This document shows positions 34,932 through 47,259 of a stretch of 64,000 nucleotides of DNA, in pieces. Made by a program: the position numbers and the translations under genes. The stretch comes from Seiridium cupressi. Lineage: Eukaryota; Ascomycota; Sordariomycetes; Amphisphaeriales; Sporocadaceae. The stretch lies in NCBI GenBank assembly GCA_036674765.1, contig JARVKI010000070.1, positions 62,001 to 126,000 on the forward strand. Reading direction: 5' to 3'. Each line of letters begins with the position of its first letter. Within the stretch, counting starts at the first letter, position 1. The notes beneath the pieces were generated by a model. The model searched no databases, had not been told where the DNA came from, and worked only from the letters and a program-made list of their open reading frames with translations.

Positions 34932-36436
34932 ACGGCATTCGCAGATTTTCGGGATCGACAGACATTGGATTGGGAATCGGCCATTGACCTTAGACTAGTC
35001 GCTGGAGCCCAGGAACTGGGAATGGCCCTTGACCGCCAATAGATTAAATGCATCACTGTATCTTTGAGATCATTTGCTCGTCAACGCTTTCCGACATCTG
35101 GCCTTGGGGAAGGAGAAGAAACACTTGTCTCGCAGTGAAACTGTAGAAAAGTGTTTCAATGTTTCAGGCACCCAAGAGCTGTGAGAGCTTCTGGACATAG
35201 AACAAGCACCATCTTGTAAATATCGTTGGCAGAGGGAAAGGGTTTCTCCCGCGATATCTTCTTAGAGACATTTGGAGGGGTGTGCCTTGATTGAAGGATC
35301 TACTGTAGCTCTCCACGGACCGTACAGATTGGCATGACGGCGTTGGGCAGACCAGGGGTCGCCAGCCATGCCTTTCCAGTTCCAGCCACCCCAAAAATGG
35401 CGGCGAGGGCATTGGCGGGCGATCTGGTCGATCCGGGTGGCTCCGCTGCGCAGGCGCATAACGCACTAGCAGTCAAGAATACAAGAATCAACCTCGAACT
35501 GAGTGGAAGGAAAAATAAACGTAAAGCCTGATGTTATAGTTTTATGTTGAACTTGCCTTCGATGCGGTGACACACCAACCGCGATATCCCTCTGATTGAT
35601 AATTGAGCCGATGTCGTTACGTTGACGTTTGAAAGGATTCCTCGATGCCAAGGCTTGATGCCAGACGCTGTTGATATCCCTGAAGCTCCTTTCGCGTTAT
35701 CGTTAAATTACCGCGCATCCCGGCTGCTTGAACGCGGTGCGCGATCTGAATCTGACAGCCGGCCGCACAGTCACACTCCTCGACGCCATCGGCCGTGAGA
35801 ACCCAGCTACCGTCTAGAACCCTCGAACCTTTTGACCAACAACTCCTAACGGCCCAAGAAACCTCGGGGAGCCCAGTCGACTTATAGAGCCCGATTCACA
35901 AAGCCGCGGGATCCCCTTCCCTGGTAACACGCCAGTTCATCGCGACTCCACCGACGCCTGTGCTGTCGCGGGGCTCTTGCAGCGGCGTCCACAGCTGCAC
36001 CTGGCGCATTCGAGCCCAAAATAATTCCCACCCAGTCATCGACGAATCGCCAGCCAGCCATCGTGTCCACGAGGACCACGGTGAGTTGGCAGTCGGGCGT
36101 CCCTGGACGTGTCTTCACCGTTCAGCTAAGCAATCGGGCTACGGCCCATTGGGGAGCCATATAAATTCCGACGTCGCGGCCTCTGATCCTTCCGGTTGTT
36201 ACGTACGCACGCATTGGCGAAGCGACTCGAATTCAAGAAACTCCATAACTCACGGTCTCAGTCTTATAAACTCGTGCTGGCGAATTGGCCCGGCCTCAGA
36301 AAGAAACCTGGGCTTCATACCATTTTGGGAGGCCCAACTCCTTCAAGAGACCATACTGCGGACAATCGGGGCCTAGTTTCCTATCCACGCGTCTCATACC
36401 ACAGCATCAGGCATTGGCAACACCGCGCAAAACACG
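34932..36436. other. Intergenic, nothing firm
   Basis: 1.5 kb. A 63-codon minus-strand ORF (35300-35491) begins with a signal-like MILVFLTASALCACA but nothing else supports it. Confidence 0.35.
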
Positions 36437-37128
36437 ATGGCCTCTTCATTCACGACAGGAACCGGGTCTCTCGTCTACGAACGGCGGGGGGCTCCCCGTA
36501 TTCACAAGTATCATTGGCCAGCGGTCCAGCTGAACGTGTGGATGCTGATCATGCTGATTGCGGCATGTACCATCATTGGCATCTTTGCGACCTTTATACA
36601 ACAACAGCAAGTCCTGGCCTTGGGCGTTCCATGGTAAGTCGAAGCCCCTCTCGAGCACGCGACCGCCAGCATGGACGGCTAACAAGCAGTCTCGCATAGG
36701 TACATGCCTTACTTCATCACGGTTGGCGCGCTCACTGTGGGATTCATCGCTATTCTATTGTGGTTGATATCGCAGCGGCGGCTCCTACCATCAATCGTCA
36801 TCATCGGCGCCTTCATGTTCTTTGTGCTGTGGATGGTGGGCCTCATTGTCGTCAGTATAGAGCTTTGGGGTCCCACGGGCTCCGTCAGCGCGAACTGCAA
36901 CGCCCTAGTCTTTGGACAAGATCCTGGTAACAGCAACCAGGAGAAATTGGCTTGGATGGCGCAAAAGAGCATATGTAAGTCACCACGATACCAACGAATA
37001 TCTTTAGGACTGATGCCAATCTCGCTCTAGGCCAATCTTGGCAGGCAGTCTGGTCCTTTGCCCTGATAGGATCACTATTTCTGCTGTGGATGATGATCAT
37101 GGCTATCCAGGTGTTTTACGACGCTTGA
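36437..37128 (+). CDS. Four-helix membrane protein, MARVEL-like topology
   Basis: 189 aa from exons 36437-36633, 36700-36974 and 37031-37128 (introns 66 and 56 nt). Four hydrophobic helices are visible at about 31-51, 69-90, 95-120 and 162-186, with both ends cytosolic; loop 3-4 holds one Cys (VSANCNAL) and a second lies just before helix 4 (KSICQSW), perhaps disulfide-linked. No catalytic motif. Four-helix small membrane proteins of this shape in ascomycetes include MARVEL-domain and Sur7/eisosome-related proteins, but I cannot place it in a named family. Confidence 0.75.
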
Positions 37129-37787
37129 GAGGTTTAATCATGTAATTTTGGGTAGCATATAAGCGGCGCTTGGTGGGTATGGACATATCTTGTACTAAAT
37201 ACTTGTTGGGGATATGCGTTATGTATAGATGAAATCGACGATGGCGTTATGATTGTGGCAGACCTCAAAACTTGACCAAAGCCAACTGGTCCTGTGCACG
37301 ACTGCGAGTCGTGTATACCTGGACATCAAACACTTCACTACCAGCTTCGGCACCTTGAGCTTTGTGGGCCAGCTCTGTGCCGTATTTCACCTCCGAGAGC
37401 TTCTTTGACCATCTTTACGGGTGAACTGTTCTTAGTAACTTTCTCCGTCGTGTTAAATCCATGTTTGTGAATATGCCGACCCAAAAGACTTGGGGTACCA
37501 TTTATCGGGTTGTCAACGGAAGTTGACTACCTCGAATTTCTCGAAGGCAGTCATCATGGGAAACACTTGCAAACACCATTGAATGATTTGTGTTAAGAGT
37601 TTAACATTATTAATTGTTGACTATTACTGTGACAGCAGGCCAAGTCTCCGTCATATCAATCATCCTTTGTACAACAGTCTGGGTATCGAGTACTCTAGTT
37701 AGAGTACTTAGGGTCGACCTTATTGCTGCACTGGGGCGTTAGCTCAACTTCCTGATGACGTAGTGTTTATACCACTAGCAAAGCTAC
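37129..37787. other. Intergenic, convergent 3' ends
   Basis: About 660 nt between two convergent stop codons; nothing recognised. Confidence 0.4.
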
Positions 37788-38056
37788 TTACCCAGTAAGC
37801 TTCTCATATCCGCCGCGTAGGGCATCGGTGGCCTTCTCCTGCTTGTCACGGCCGAACTGGCCCTCATGACCAGACTTCTTGACACCGAAATCAGTAGCTG
37901 GGAAAAGCATATTGTTAGTTCATTGCGTGCAACGGTTGTTGGACTGATTCGTGGATTGGGCTTACCTTTGTCGACGTAGTCGGTTTGTTGACCAGCCTGG
38001 GCACCACCAGCGGTGTTGGTCTTGTTACCACCAATAGCGTTCTTGAGGGCATCCAT
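37788..38056 (-). CDS. Small hydrophilic stress-type protein
   Basis: 66 aa from exons 38056-37966 and 37897-37788 with a 68-nt intron (GTAAGC donor, TCCCAG acceptor, phase 1). Begins MDALKNAIGGNK, then GGAQAGQQTDYVDKA, and ends DALRGGYEKLTG. Gly, Lys, Asp and Gln rich, no hydrophobic segment, no cysteine. It resembles the small heat- or conidiation-induced hydrophilic proteins common in ascomycetes (DYVDK near the middle and a terminal amphipathic helix). A molecular function is not known. Confidence 0.75.
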
Positions 38057-39353
38057 ATTGAGAGTTGGGGGAGGTCTTGATGTTTGAAAGGGTGTCTTGG
38101 TAGTTTATGTAGGAGTTGGATTGGATTGCGGTGAAATGGATTAGAGACAATGACCAACTGGTCGAACGGCAGATTATATACGATCCAAGACCAGACCCAA
38201 GCTCAGCTCAGGCCCGGTGACGTTAGTTCTCCAGTCTTCACATGGAACCCCGCATAAAAGCCAAATCTTGGAAATCCTCAAACCACAGTTACACGGCAAT
38301 TCGTCATGGCGCGGGCTTCTAGACTAAGGCAAGCAAGCAGAACGGAGCCAGGGATTTGGTGAGTCTAACCTGCTTTCATGGCGGCCTCACTTTCCGCCAT
38401 GGTTCCCAAGATTCCTCTAGATCTGAGGTACGCCAAGCCCCGTTATCTACTGCTGGATCAGTGGTCATGGAGGGGACACAGAATATAGGTGTCATTGGCT
38501 GCGGGGTTCTCCGTCACTGCGCTTATCCTCCCCCAAGGCGACCCCATGCGGGAGCGTACATTGTAGGTTGCCAGGTGAGTGGACAGAATGCAGGATCCGC
38601 TTCTAAGCACGCAAGCTTAAGCTCACGTCGTGCGAAGAGTAGGACAAGACAAGATAAGACAGAAGCTTGTCCTTCTCTCAAGGCTCTCGGCAAGTCCAGA
38701 GAGAAGGTTTATCCTGTTCCTGTTGCCTGTGTAGATCTGCCACTAGATGCGACCTTGATTCCGCTTCATGCGCTCGACTGCCATCTGCCATTTGCCGAGC
38801 TCTGTGGCTATTACAGGTCATGAACTATGTCTGGATCGTCATATCATAAACTCAAGATTGGGTTCTCAAATACGTACACATGCTTATCAGTTCAACTACC
38901 CGGAAATGCTACCCAAGACCATGTCTTGCGGAATGTTGAAAGATTTTGTATTATAAGATTTATCATGACGAACGTTCCAGTGACGGCCCGGCGCTACTTG
39001 GATCTTCCAATTTGCACTAAGCTACGCAGGTAATGATCCTGCCAGTCACCACGAGCAAGGTTGGTAGGGACGCTTGTTCGTCAGGTGTGAATCCAACAAA
39101 GCATTTTCCCATGCGCTTGTCATCCATCAACGTGACTTCTATGTCCCCCGTTTCATAACAGGAAAAGCACGGCGCATCCAAAACTCCGGAATGAATCGCC
39201 ATCTAGCCCATTTACCATCCGGATAATGTATCTTACAGCTTTGTACACAGCCAACACAACTGTTTGTTGTTGTTGTCGCATCGGACTCCTCGCAGAGTAA
39301 AATTCAACGCTTAGCCCCCCCCCCCCCCCAAACTCCTGACCCTGGCGGTTACC
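38057..39353. other. Intergenic with poly-C tract
   Basis: About 1.3 kb. A run of 15 C lies at 39315-39329, 24 nt beyond the stop codon of the downstream minus-strand gene. No supported ORF. Confidence 0.4.
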
Positions 39354-41407
39354 TCATAACAAATCTTCGACCCAGCCCATCTTCTCCCGCCTCTCGTCTG
39401 ACAGGCGAGCATATTCGAGAAGCAAGCGGAAAACGTAAATGTGCATGTCTTTCTTCCTCAGCACCTTTTCAGCCCATTCCTTGCCATCCAATGCGATCTT
39501 TTTTGCTTGCGCGTCGTGCGAAGCTGCCTTGTCTTCGTAGCCGAGAAAGAATTCCATGATACCATAATAGTCGAGGAAGCGGTTGTCCATGGGGACGAAG
39601 TGTTTCCAAGGTACCAGGCGGCTATCATGCCATTCGCGCCACAGTGTGCTCTTAATGGGGAGAGCAGTACTTCGGAGAAAGCCGAGGTAACGACCGGAGA
39701 AAGAGTTACCGTCAATGTCGGGTAGATACTTGAAGTCGTATTGCGTGGACAGATCTTGGCCGAGGACGAGATCGAAGTAGGGATCGGTGTAGAAGCAACG
39801 GCCGCCCTCCTGTTTCATGCTGTCGTCGAGCTTCTCGTCGCAGGCAAGATCGGTCACACCAACGTTGGCAAAGGACGCCACCCATTTACCGAGCTTGCCA
39901 TCTTTCTGAGCAGCGACCTGCTCGCTCCCCGAAGGCAGAGCAAAGTTCACAGGAGCCTGTTCACCAGTTGCGGCGCGGTCCAAGTTTGTGGCATTGTTCA
40001 TGGCGGCGAACCGATGGCGCTGAAAGCCCTTCCAGTTCTTCTCCGTGTTGCGTCCACCCGTGGCCACACCACGCCAGACCAAGTCGCCGACCTTATTCTC
40101 CCACTCTGCGCCACGATAGTTGCCGCCAGTGAATCTTTCCTCCTCATTCCAGTACATTGGAGCTGGTAGGAGGATTTCATTGTTGGTGGCCAGCTTGCTA
40201 CCGCCAAACATGGGGAGCAGGACCTTCGTGGCTGAAGTCGACAGAGGCTTGATGAAAATACCCTCAAGTCCCTGGAGGTCCGGCTGATGGCAGAAGTCGC
40301 TGGAGAGGGTTGAATTCGATACATAGCCTTGATATTGGTGGGGGGTCGCAAATGCCGGCGTGAAGCTCGGTGTCTTGTCGAAGGTTCCCATTGAGCTCTC
40401 TTTGCGTGCTAGACTGTCAGGGGCACATCCACGACGGGCAATGTCCCAGTAGGGATCTATGAGTTGAATTAACGAGTCTTCAATCACTTTCCTCTCCAAA
40501 GGTACTCACCACTGTCCTCCCAGTTCTTCTTCCGGGTAGCTGGCGTCGTGAACCCCGTCTTCACGGTCGGTAGGGTATCGAACTCGCTGATCACCTGTTT
40601 CGGCGGCCATAGGGAGCGCGTCTTCTTCTCTTTCTCCATGTATCCTGCAATGTCCTCCCAGGGCACCACTAGTCGAGGTTCGTCCATGGCGTTGAGTGCA
40701 ATGTCCATATCGGGTAGGTATGTCTCAACTTGCTTAATCATCTTCAGCCATATTTGTGTCCAGAACCAATCACTGCCGGCGCTCGCGTTACCATTTCGAA
40801 TGTTGATTGTCATCTCAAAATCCCAGGCTTCCTTGCGGGTGATTTTGGGGTCCATGCCCCAGAATGGATTCAAGTCGTGGTAGATCTGATCCCAGAAGTC
40901 CTCCACAACGATGGCGTTGTTTTCCTTAGCATAGTTGTACCACTCCCTGAAGCCGGGAGGCGGGTGTCTTCCTCGTCGCTTGCGGTACGCGGCAGCAGCA
41001 TCCTCCAGGCTGTGCGATTCTCTGGCGAGCAAATCCTTGAAACCGGCGTCGGCGACCTTGATCAGCGAGTCAATCGGGTGGTTGTTCGACGTGGGCGGTG
41101 CAGCCTGAGACCCTGTGCCCGCCGCGTTGCTACCCGAGTCGTAGTCGATTGGCTTCTCGACTTTGTCCTCGTTCTTGCTCCCGTCGGTTGACTCAGCCCC
41201 GTACAGCGGATTCTTGTTCTGTCCTGGCATGTATGAGATCTGCTGCATCCCATCCGACGTCGAGCTGCCGCCAGACAGATAAGTCGTGGGCCTCTCAGGT
41301 CCCGTGTTCGAAAGGTAGTAGAGGAGACATATTAGGACGACGGCGGGTACTATGTAGCGCACAAGGTGTGAGGGTCGGCGTGGAGGGAACGCGGGAGAGC
41401 GCATCAT
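39354..41407 (-). CDS. CAP10-family glycosyltransferase (GT90), type II membrane protein
   Basis: Golgi-type glycosyltransferase related to Cryptococcus Cap10/Cxt1 xylosyltransferases. 666 aa: exon 1 41407-40510, exon 2 40456-39354, 53-nt intron (GTGAGT donor, CATAG acceptor) between EDS and DPYWDIARRGC. A short cytosolic tail precedes a signal-anchor at about residues 18-32 (YIVPAVVLICLLYYL), then a low-complexity stem to about 110. The CAP10 domain carries LVWRGVATGGRN, KNWKGFQRHRFAAM, YDFKYLPDIDGNSFSGRY and STALPIKSTLWREW, typical of the family. Acceptor unknown. An MM start leaves the first or second Met equally possible. Confidence 0.92.
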
Positions 41408-43854
41408 GGTGCAAAGACGACGACCAGCTAATGGCGCCAGGACGTCGTCTTTTTTCTGGAAAGATGGCAGTGCGGCTGCGGCGAAATGGGAAGGTGAGAT
41501 GGATTTCCTTGAATTGAGAGGGCAGAATCAGTCGGTGGACGTGGCCACGATGCCCGGACTTGCGCGAACCTTGGGCCAAATCTGCGCGCGCAAGATTCTG
41601 CACTAGGTATGGGTTTGAAAAGGCAAGGAAAAGCTGTCAGTTGCAAAGAGTGAGAACCGAGATTTCGAGAAAAGTCAGAGGACAGAGCAAGGCCAGCAGT
41701 TCTTAGCCCGTTGTTGGCTGAGCTGACAACCTGCAGCCCGGTGCCAAGCTTCGTCCTTGGTTGGTGCAGCTTAAAGGGCGTCAGGGTATTGGCGAGGTGC
41801 CGTCCTGGCCCCTGCCTAAATGTAGGTAGGTAAAGGACTGAGCAGGGTATAATTAGAAAATCGTACACAAAGGAATGATGGTGCGATCCGGATTGGCGGT
41901 TACGGCACGGAGGCAAAGAGGGAAAAGCAAGCCAGCCGGCCTTCTGATTTGCAGATAATCAATTCCGAGCGTACTCGATCTTGGGCTTGGATAGGTCCTC
42001 GGCGTCCAGGTAAAAGAAGTGCCTACAATGTACCCAAGGTAGGTTATAGCGGTGCCGCAGCGCGACGAGAACAGGCCCAGATGGCGGTCAAATGAGTGTG
42101 GCAGCCTCGATAGAGTACAAAGTAATTTGCTCGAAGTTGTCTAGATCCAGGTCGTCCAGGAACCCGAATCAATTGAAGCGCAAGGAAAAGGAAACGGTGC
42201 ATTGATTACCACAGTTCGTCACAATCTCCTTTCCGACTACCTGCTGCATACCACGTGCTTCCAGTCGTGGGCAGTCGAAGATCAGGACGGGGCAGAGACA
42301 AGGGGCTTTGGGGGCAGTGTACGGGGACCATGCATCGTTTAATCAGTGGGGCGGGCCACTCTAATCTGTGCCGAGTCCGCCAAATACAATGTAGGTACAT
42401 ACCTACATACTCAGCTCTTGGCCGGTTATGGGATGCACCGTTTCAAAGTAGGGGATGCTCCATTGGACAACTGCACATCACTGCCAGAAAGGTTCGCTTC
42501 TGCCAACTTGCATCTTCCAGCGAGGAATAAGCCCCCCCTTCCCCCCGTGGCAGAGGCTGCATCTGAGAATGGAACACCATGAGCATAACATCCTTCCACT
42601 CCGCAAAGGATGAGGGATCTTTGACTGATATCACTACAGCAAGGATTGAAGAGTCGCTAGCATAACCTAGAGCATTTCAAAGCGGCCAGGTCGTTGGGTG
42701 TACCACTATAGCCTATCTACGAGCCTCAATGGAATACACTGTAGATGCACCCATGGCCTTGCCATGACATGCGATGACATGCCTTGTTCCTACACTGTCG
42801 CACATACAACCAATGTTGGCTGCTTCCGTCTCCTTTGTCGCCCTCGTTGACTGATACCTTGGTATCTGGGTCTGCCTGTCCCATATGCAAACGGTGCTCT
42901 CGTTACAAGTATTAGCGCCAGCGCCGGCGTGATGCGGCCTTCAGGGGAAACGGAGCCCACAGACCCCAACGCCGGCGCGGCGCCTGCCGGGTGCCAGATG
43001 CTTGATAGCGCAGAGAGTGCCAGGCCATTGAAAACAGCTAGTTCCCTAAGGTAGGTAGTTAGACTAACATTGTTGTATACCGCGTGAGAGTCAGGGCGTT
43101 GTTATCTCTACATCCCCAGATTCACTTGAGCCTCAAAAAGGAAACCTCCGGTTTGTCTCAGTGGCAATCTGGGTTTTGTCTTGCCGCGGCCCGAACTGAG
43201 TCTGTCTGGAACAGCAAGGGTCAGGGCCGGTCAGACAGACATGTCTCTCCTATTTGGCAAGATACTAACTACATTATTATACCGCGAATTGTCCTACGCC
43301 ACTCATTTCGCCCATCTCGTGTTGAGATAAGCTAACTGTATGCTGCAAACGAACAAACAAAGAAACAGAGCAGAATCTCCTCGGCATATCTACTTGTGAC
43401 AAAATTTTATGAACTTTTGCTGCCAAGACGCCCTATAGCTGTTCAGTATGTCTTAGAACATGCTACTTGGCAACGTCCCTGAAAGGTTCCGACAGATCGT
43501 TCTTCCAATGTTTCGGTATCATGCATTGACGTCTTGCTGCGCCCCAAGCACAGGACCACCATCCGAGCGCCAGAAGATGGAGCCTGAACATGACTTCCGC
43601 GCTCCAACTAAGCCCCCGCGGAAGTACCGCACGAAATCGGGTTCTGTTACAAGTAATTTTCCGTTCGATGTTCTTACCAGCCATCCGATGAGAGGAATGC
43701 TTGTTCTCCATAAATAGAACAACACGATCATTAACGATGTTTGTAATGAGTTTGATGGCTCTTCGTCAATAGGTTTCCATGCCCAAGTGTAGTAGTACAT
43801 CTATCCGATCTATCGATCTATCGGGGTATCATGCGCTCTCTGTCGAGCTGATCA
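41408..43854. other. Long intergenic region, no gene
   Basis: 2.4 kb between two minus-strand genes; it contains scattered AGGTAGGT-type repeats (for example near 41823-41832 and 42390-42412) but no supported ORF or RNA. Confidence 0.4.
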
Positions 43855-45699
43855 TCACAGGTCAATCCCCCGTAGCCTGGCCTGAAGGCCAGACTCATCT
43901 TCTTCATAGTCTTGTGACCGAGCAACAAGATCCTGAAACTCGGGCCGGAAGGGCCACTGGTACCATTGCTCGAGCAGTTCCTGCCACTGTTTGGTATTGA
44001 GGGTCCTGACTGACAGTCCCATCTCCTTCACGTTTATGTTAATGCCGCCTTGTGCTGGGTCGCGGAGGCTGGGACATCGTGGTATAATCCAGTCTGAAGC
44101 TCCGGGCCACACCGACTCGAGGGCTTTGTCGATAGGAGCTTTTGGCTCTCCCCACATTGCTTTGAGTATCAGCTCAAAGGACTCACCCGCCCGAGACGAG
44201 CCGGCGCCAATATCGCGGACCAAGTGATGCACCGGTCGTGGCTGAATGTCGAGCAGGCAACAGGCGACATTGGGATAGAACTCCTCGGGCAGAGCGATCA
44301 GAGGTTCATATAATCGCCGATCCCAATGTAGTACAGGCTCTTCCTGCCTCCAGAGGTGTAAGTTATCCTTGACTGTAGAAAATTCCGACTTTGCAGCGAG
44401 GGGGAGTCGATCCAGCATATCGCCCAGCTCCTTCTCCGCAGCTCGAATTTCCTCGTCACTACTTTCTCCGGCTGTCTTGAGGGCGGAGAGCTTGGCATGC
44501 CTTTGCATGTATTCAAGCTGATTTTCAGCTCTCTTGTGATCAGAATTGAACCGCCACTGATACTCCTGCAACTGTTTCCGGTCTTTTGTCCCCGGCATTG
44601 GTTCCGAAGCTTTAAGCGATTGTAGCGTTTCGAGGAAGGGCCGCTCCACCATGGGCGGGACTTCGCCGGGGGTTTGGGTGAGTTTGCGCCTCTTGATGTC
44701 TTCCATAGCCTGCTTAAGTGAATCTGATTCTCTGCCTTGAGGTACCTGTATCTTAGCCTTTTTCATCTTCCTCAAGGCCGACACGGTGCTTGCACGCTCT
44801 ATGACGGTGTCCCGAGCAAATTGGGCGTATTCACGGCCATTCCAGCCAACAACCTCATGGATGTAGTCGCAGAGAAGCTCGCCGTCAAGTGCCGTGCGTC
44901 TCCGTTTCTGCAGCAAGCGAGGCAAGATGTTGGTCTTGTCTTCACGCCGTGTCCACACCAGCATCCGTACTTGGCCATATTTATGAAATATGCTGCTGGT
45001 TTTGACTGCGTCCATGAACTGATGTAACAAGAGCATGGCTAGCGACTCGAAACTTACAAATCGCTTCCTCGGGTGGAAGGATAGGTTGCAAGTGACGAGG
45101 AGGGTATCGTTCGGCATGTTGGCCTGCTCGGATCTTCTGTCTACTATCTTTTGCTTTGGGAGGTATTGTGGGTTGAGAACAGAGTTGAGATCTTTCCATA
45201 CTATGCCGGATTTTGGAACCAACGTCGTCCCCTTCTTCTTGAGTAGCGGCTCGAGGAACGGAGTGTATAGGTCCGCGTCCGGTTCCATCAGAATGTGGGA
45301 ACGAGGTTGCAGGAAGTCGTGCAGTTTGCTGCTCCACAGGCCGGCGCCGGGGTAGATATCAATCAGATCGCATCCCTTGTGTCGCTTCAGAGATTTCCCG
45401 ATATATGATAGCACATCGTCGCATAGCTCTTTGCTCACGATATTGACCCTGGTCTTGTCTCCTGGTGTCGGTGGCTCCCCGAGCGCTTGGTCGGCTTTCT
45501 TTCGATGCGTGTGCTTCGTGGTCCAAACTCTGGTAGCCTGCAACTCCTTGGCTAGAGGTGTGGTCGCATCCAATTGAGCCATCTCGAGCCTTTGGGCGAC
45601 ATAACTGCGGCGGCCCTTGAGCTGATTGCTGGCAACATTTTGAAGGCAGGACCGTGAGGTGGTGGAAAGGTGCAAAGGAGCGGCTCGAGGTCGAAGCAT
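43855..45699 (-). CDS. mtf1: Mitochondrial transcription factor Mtf1-like / rRNA dimethylase-fold protein
   Basis: 614 aa, single exon. Mtf1/mtTFB proteins derive from rRNA adenine dimethylases and help mitochondrial RNA polymerase melt promoters. The N-terminal 35 residues are Arg/Ser-rich with no acidic residue, a good mitochondrial presequence. The Rossmann motif I is DLIDIYPGAGLWSSKL at residues 111-126, followed by HILMEPDADLY (acidic loop), NMPNDTLLVTCNLSF (motif IV region) and VRMLVWTRRE. The C-terminal half is much longer than yeast Mtf1 and includes a charged, coiled-coil-like segment around residues 395-450, as in other Pezizomycotina. Assignment is by fold and length; methyltransferase activity cannot be judged. 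Confidence 0.8.
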   Translation of the reverse strand: MLRPRAAPLHLSTTSRSCLQNVASNQLKGRRSYVAQRLEMAQLDATTPLAKELQATRVWTTKHTHRKKADQALGEPPTPGDKTRVNIVSKELCDDVLSYIGKSLKRHKGCDLIDIYPGAGLWSSKLHDFLQPRSHILMEPDADLYTPFLEPLLKKKGTTLVPKSGIVWKDLNSVLNPQYLPKQKIVDRRSEQANMPNDTLLVTCNLSFHPRKRFVSFESLAMLLLHQFMDAVKTSSIFHKYGQVRMLVWTRREDKTNILPRLLQKRRRTALDGELLCDYIHEVVGWNGREYAQFARDTVIERASTVSALRKMKKAKIQVPQGRESDSLKQAMEDIKRRKLTQTPGEVPPMVERPFLETLQSLKASEPMPGTKDRKQLQEYQWRFNSDHKRAENQLEYMQRHAKLSALKTAGESSDEEIRAAEKELGDMLDRLPLAAKSEFSTVKDNLHLWRQEEPVLHWDRRLYEPLIALPEEFYPNVACCLLDIQPRPVHHLVRDIGAGSSRAGESFELILKAMWGEPKAPIDKALESVWPGASDWIIPRCPSLRDPAQGGININVKEMGLSVRTLNTKQWQELLEQWYQWPFRPEFQDLVARSQDYEEDESGLQARLRGIDL

Positions 45700-46524
45700 T
45701 CGGATTTATAGGTGTGACCAGACGCTGCAGGGCCGAACTCGGGACCTCGCAACACCCGAACAAGTGATATAGGGTATCTGAAGGGAAAGAGTACAGTACA
45801 ATTGTTACAATTGTCACCCTTGCGACAGGACTCGCGCGCCGACCTGAGATGGTGATCGCGGCTTTTCATGCCGCGGAATACGCCCGAGCTGCGGAATGGC
45901 AACACCCCTGGCTATGTACATTATACATTTAGTTAGTGTTAAAACGGGGGTTGCTGTATTGGGCTTTGCTGGGGGTATGCACCAGAGCTCGGAAGCTACA
46001 TTGATTCCTTCAATCCACACCTACATACCTTACATACCGGCAGTATTTAAATTTGCTATACCATGCTCAGAGCAGGGGAACGTTGCTACAATATACATCG
46101 CTTCCAGATTCTAGCGCCCTTCTGGCCTCCCTACATACATTAGGCGTGCTAAGATGGGTACAATGTACAATGTACCCCGACGTGCGTCAGGTATCCCCCA
46201 CCTCCTCCCGGCCCGCCCCTCGCTCTCGATCGGCTGCGCGTCAAGCTTCCAAGATCCGCTCGAGCTTGAGCGTTACCTCTTCGATCTAATCCAACCCAAT
46301 CCCACATCTTATACACACCCATAGATCAATCATTATCAAACCTCTCTTGACAACTCAATCGGGACACGGGAGTGATCCAAACAGGCAAGACTCTATTGGA
46401 GGAGAAGGTCAATATGTACAGTTCAAGCCTCGCTATTTCAGCCTCGCACTTGCTTATCGCCTGAAGTTGGCATGCCGTCTCTCTCCAACCTCTTGATCTT
46501 GAGTAACTGGGTTTCCATGGAAGA
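45700..46524. other. Divergent intergenic promoter region
   Basis: About 825 nt between outward-facing genes; CT-rich toward the Avo2-like gene, otherwise nothing specific. Confidence 0.4.
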
Positions 46525-47259
46525 ATGTTGACAACTATGATCTCTCCCCACAGGCTCGAACCGTCCCAGCGACTGCGAAGGGCAATTCATGCCAATGACG
46601 CCCCCCTCGTGCAACGCATTCTCAGGTCACACCCTACGCTTCTACATAACCCCGATACGTCGCCTGCTGGTCTAAGCAGCTCGAACCTCCACCTCGCTGC
46701 AAGTCTCGGTCGTTTGGATATCTGCAAAGTCCTCATTGCCAACGGCCATGAAGACCCCACTCCCGCCCTCAATGAGAACCACCAGACAGCGCTGATGCTA
46801 GCTGCGGCTGGCGGTCATACCGAGGTTGTCCATTGCCTGTGCGAGAACGACCCATCCGCTATTCCGCGTCGTGACATTCGTGGTCGAGATGCCGTCATGG
46901 AAGCTAGTCTCGGCGGCCACGATACAGTCTTGCAAATACTTCTCACCTTTGCACCCAACGGGCCTACAGCTGCAGTACAATCGTCAGACGTCGACGGGAA
47001 TACTGCACTCCATTTTGCTAGCAGCAACGGCAATCTCCTTGTCCTACGTACTCTGTTAGCCGCAGGTGCCGACGCCGAGAAGAGGAATATCTGGAGCTGG
47101 AAGGCTGTTGCATACAGTGCCACCGTCCAGGCCGAGGTCTACCTCAAGAACTTGGTCGGTGATATTGAGAAAAGAAGGCGTGCTAAGAGTGATGCCGACG
47201 AGTCTAGAAAAGGGGCTGCCGTTCGAATTGTTGAGCAGGATGTCTCTCCAGGCGACTGA
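46525..47259 (+). CDS. avo2: Ankyrin-repeat protein, Avo2-like TORC2 subunit
   Basis: 244 aa, single exon. Opens with SPHRLEPSQRLRRAIHANDAP-type sequence that I associate with fungal Avo2, then four ankyrin repeats (SNLHLAASLGRLDICKVLI, TALMLAAAGGHTEVVHCL, GRDAVMEASLGGHDTVLQIL, TALHFASSNGNLLVLRTLL), and a final WSWKAVAYSATVQAEVYLKNLV segment, also a family landmark. Avo2 is a non-essential TORC2 subunit acting at the plasma membrane in actin and sphingolipid control. The ATG at 46525 and the one at 46537 are both possible. The C-terminus is short compared with relatives that continue further; a missed 3' exon is possible. Confidence 0.8.
   Translation: MLTTMISPHRLEPSQRLRRAIHANDAPLVQRILRSHPTLLHNPDTSPAGLSSSNLHLAASLGRLDICKVLIANGHEDPTPALNENHQTALMLAAAGGHTEVVHCLCENDPSAIPRRDIRGRDAVMEASLGGHDTVLQILLTFAPNGPTAAVQSSDVDGNTALHFASSNGNLLVLRTLLAAGADAEKRNIWSWKAVAYSATVQAEVYLKNLVGDIEKRRRAKSDADESRKGAAVRIVEQDVSPGD

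Noticed and set aside
35300..35491. Small ORF with signal-peptide-like start on the minus strand
   Set aside because: Only 63 codons, several other frames are equally open, and no supporting context.
36196..36699. 167-codon ORF overlapping the four-helix membrane gene
   Set aside because: Shadow frame of a well-supported spliced gene.
38356..38823. 155-codon plus-strand ORF
   Set aside because: Low-complexity, basic composition with no motif; no splice or promoter evidence.
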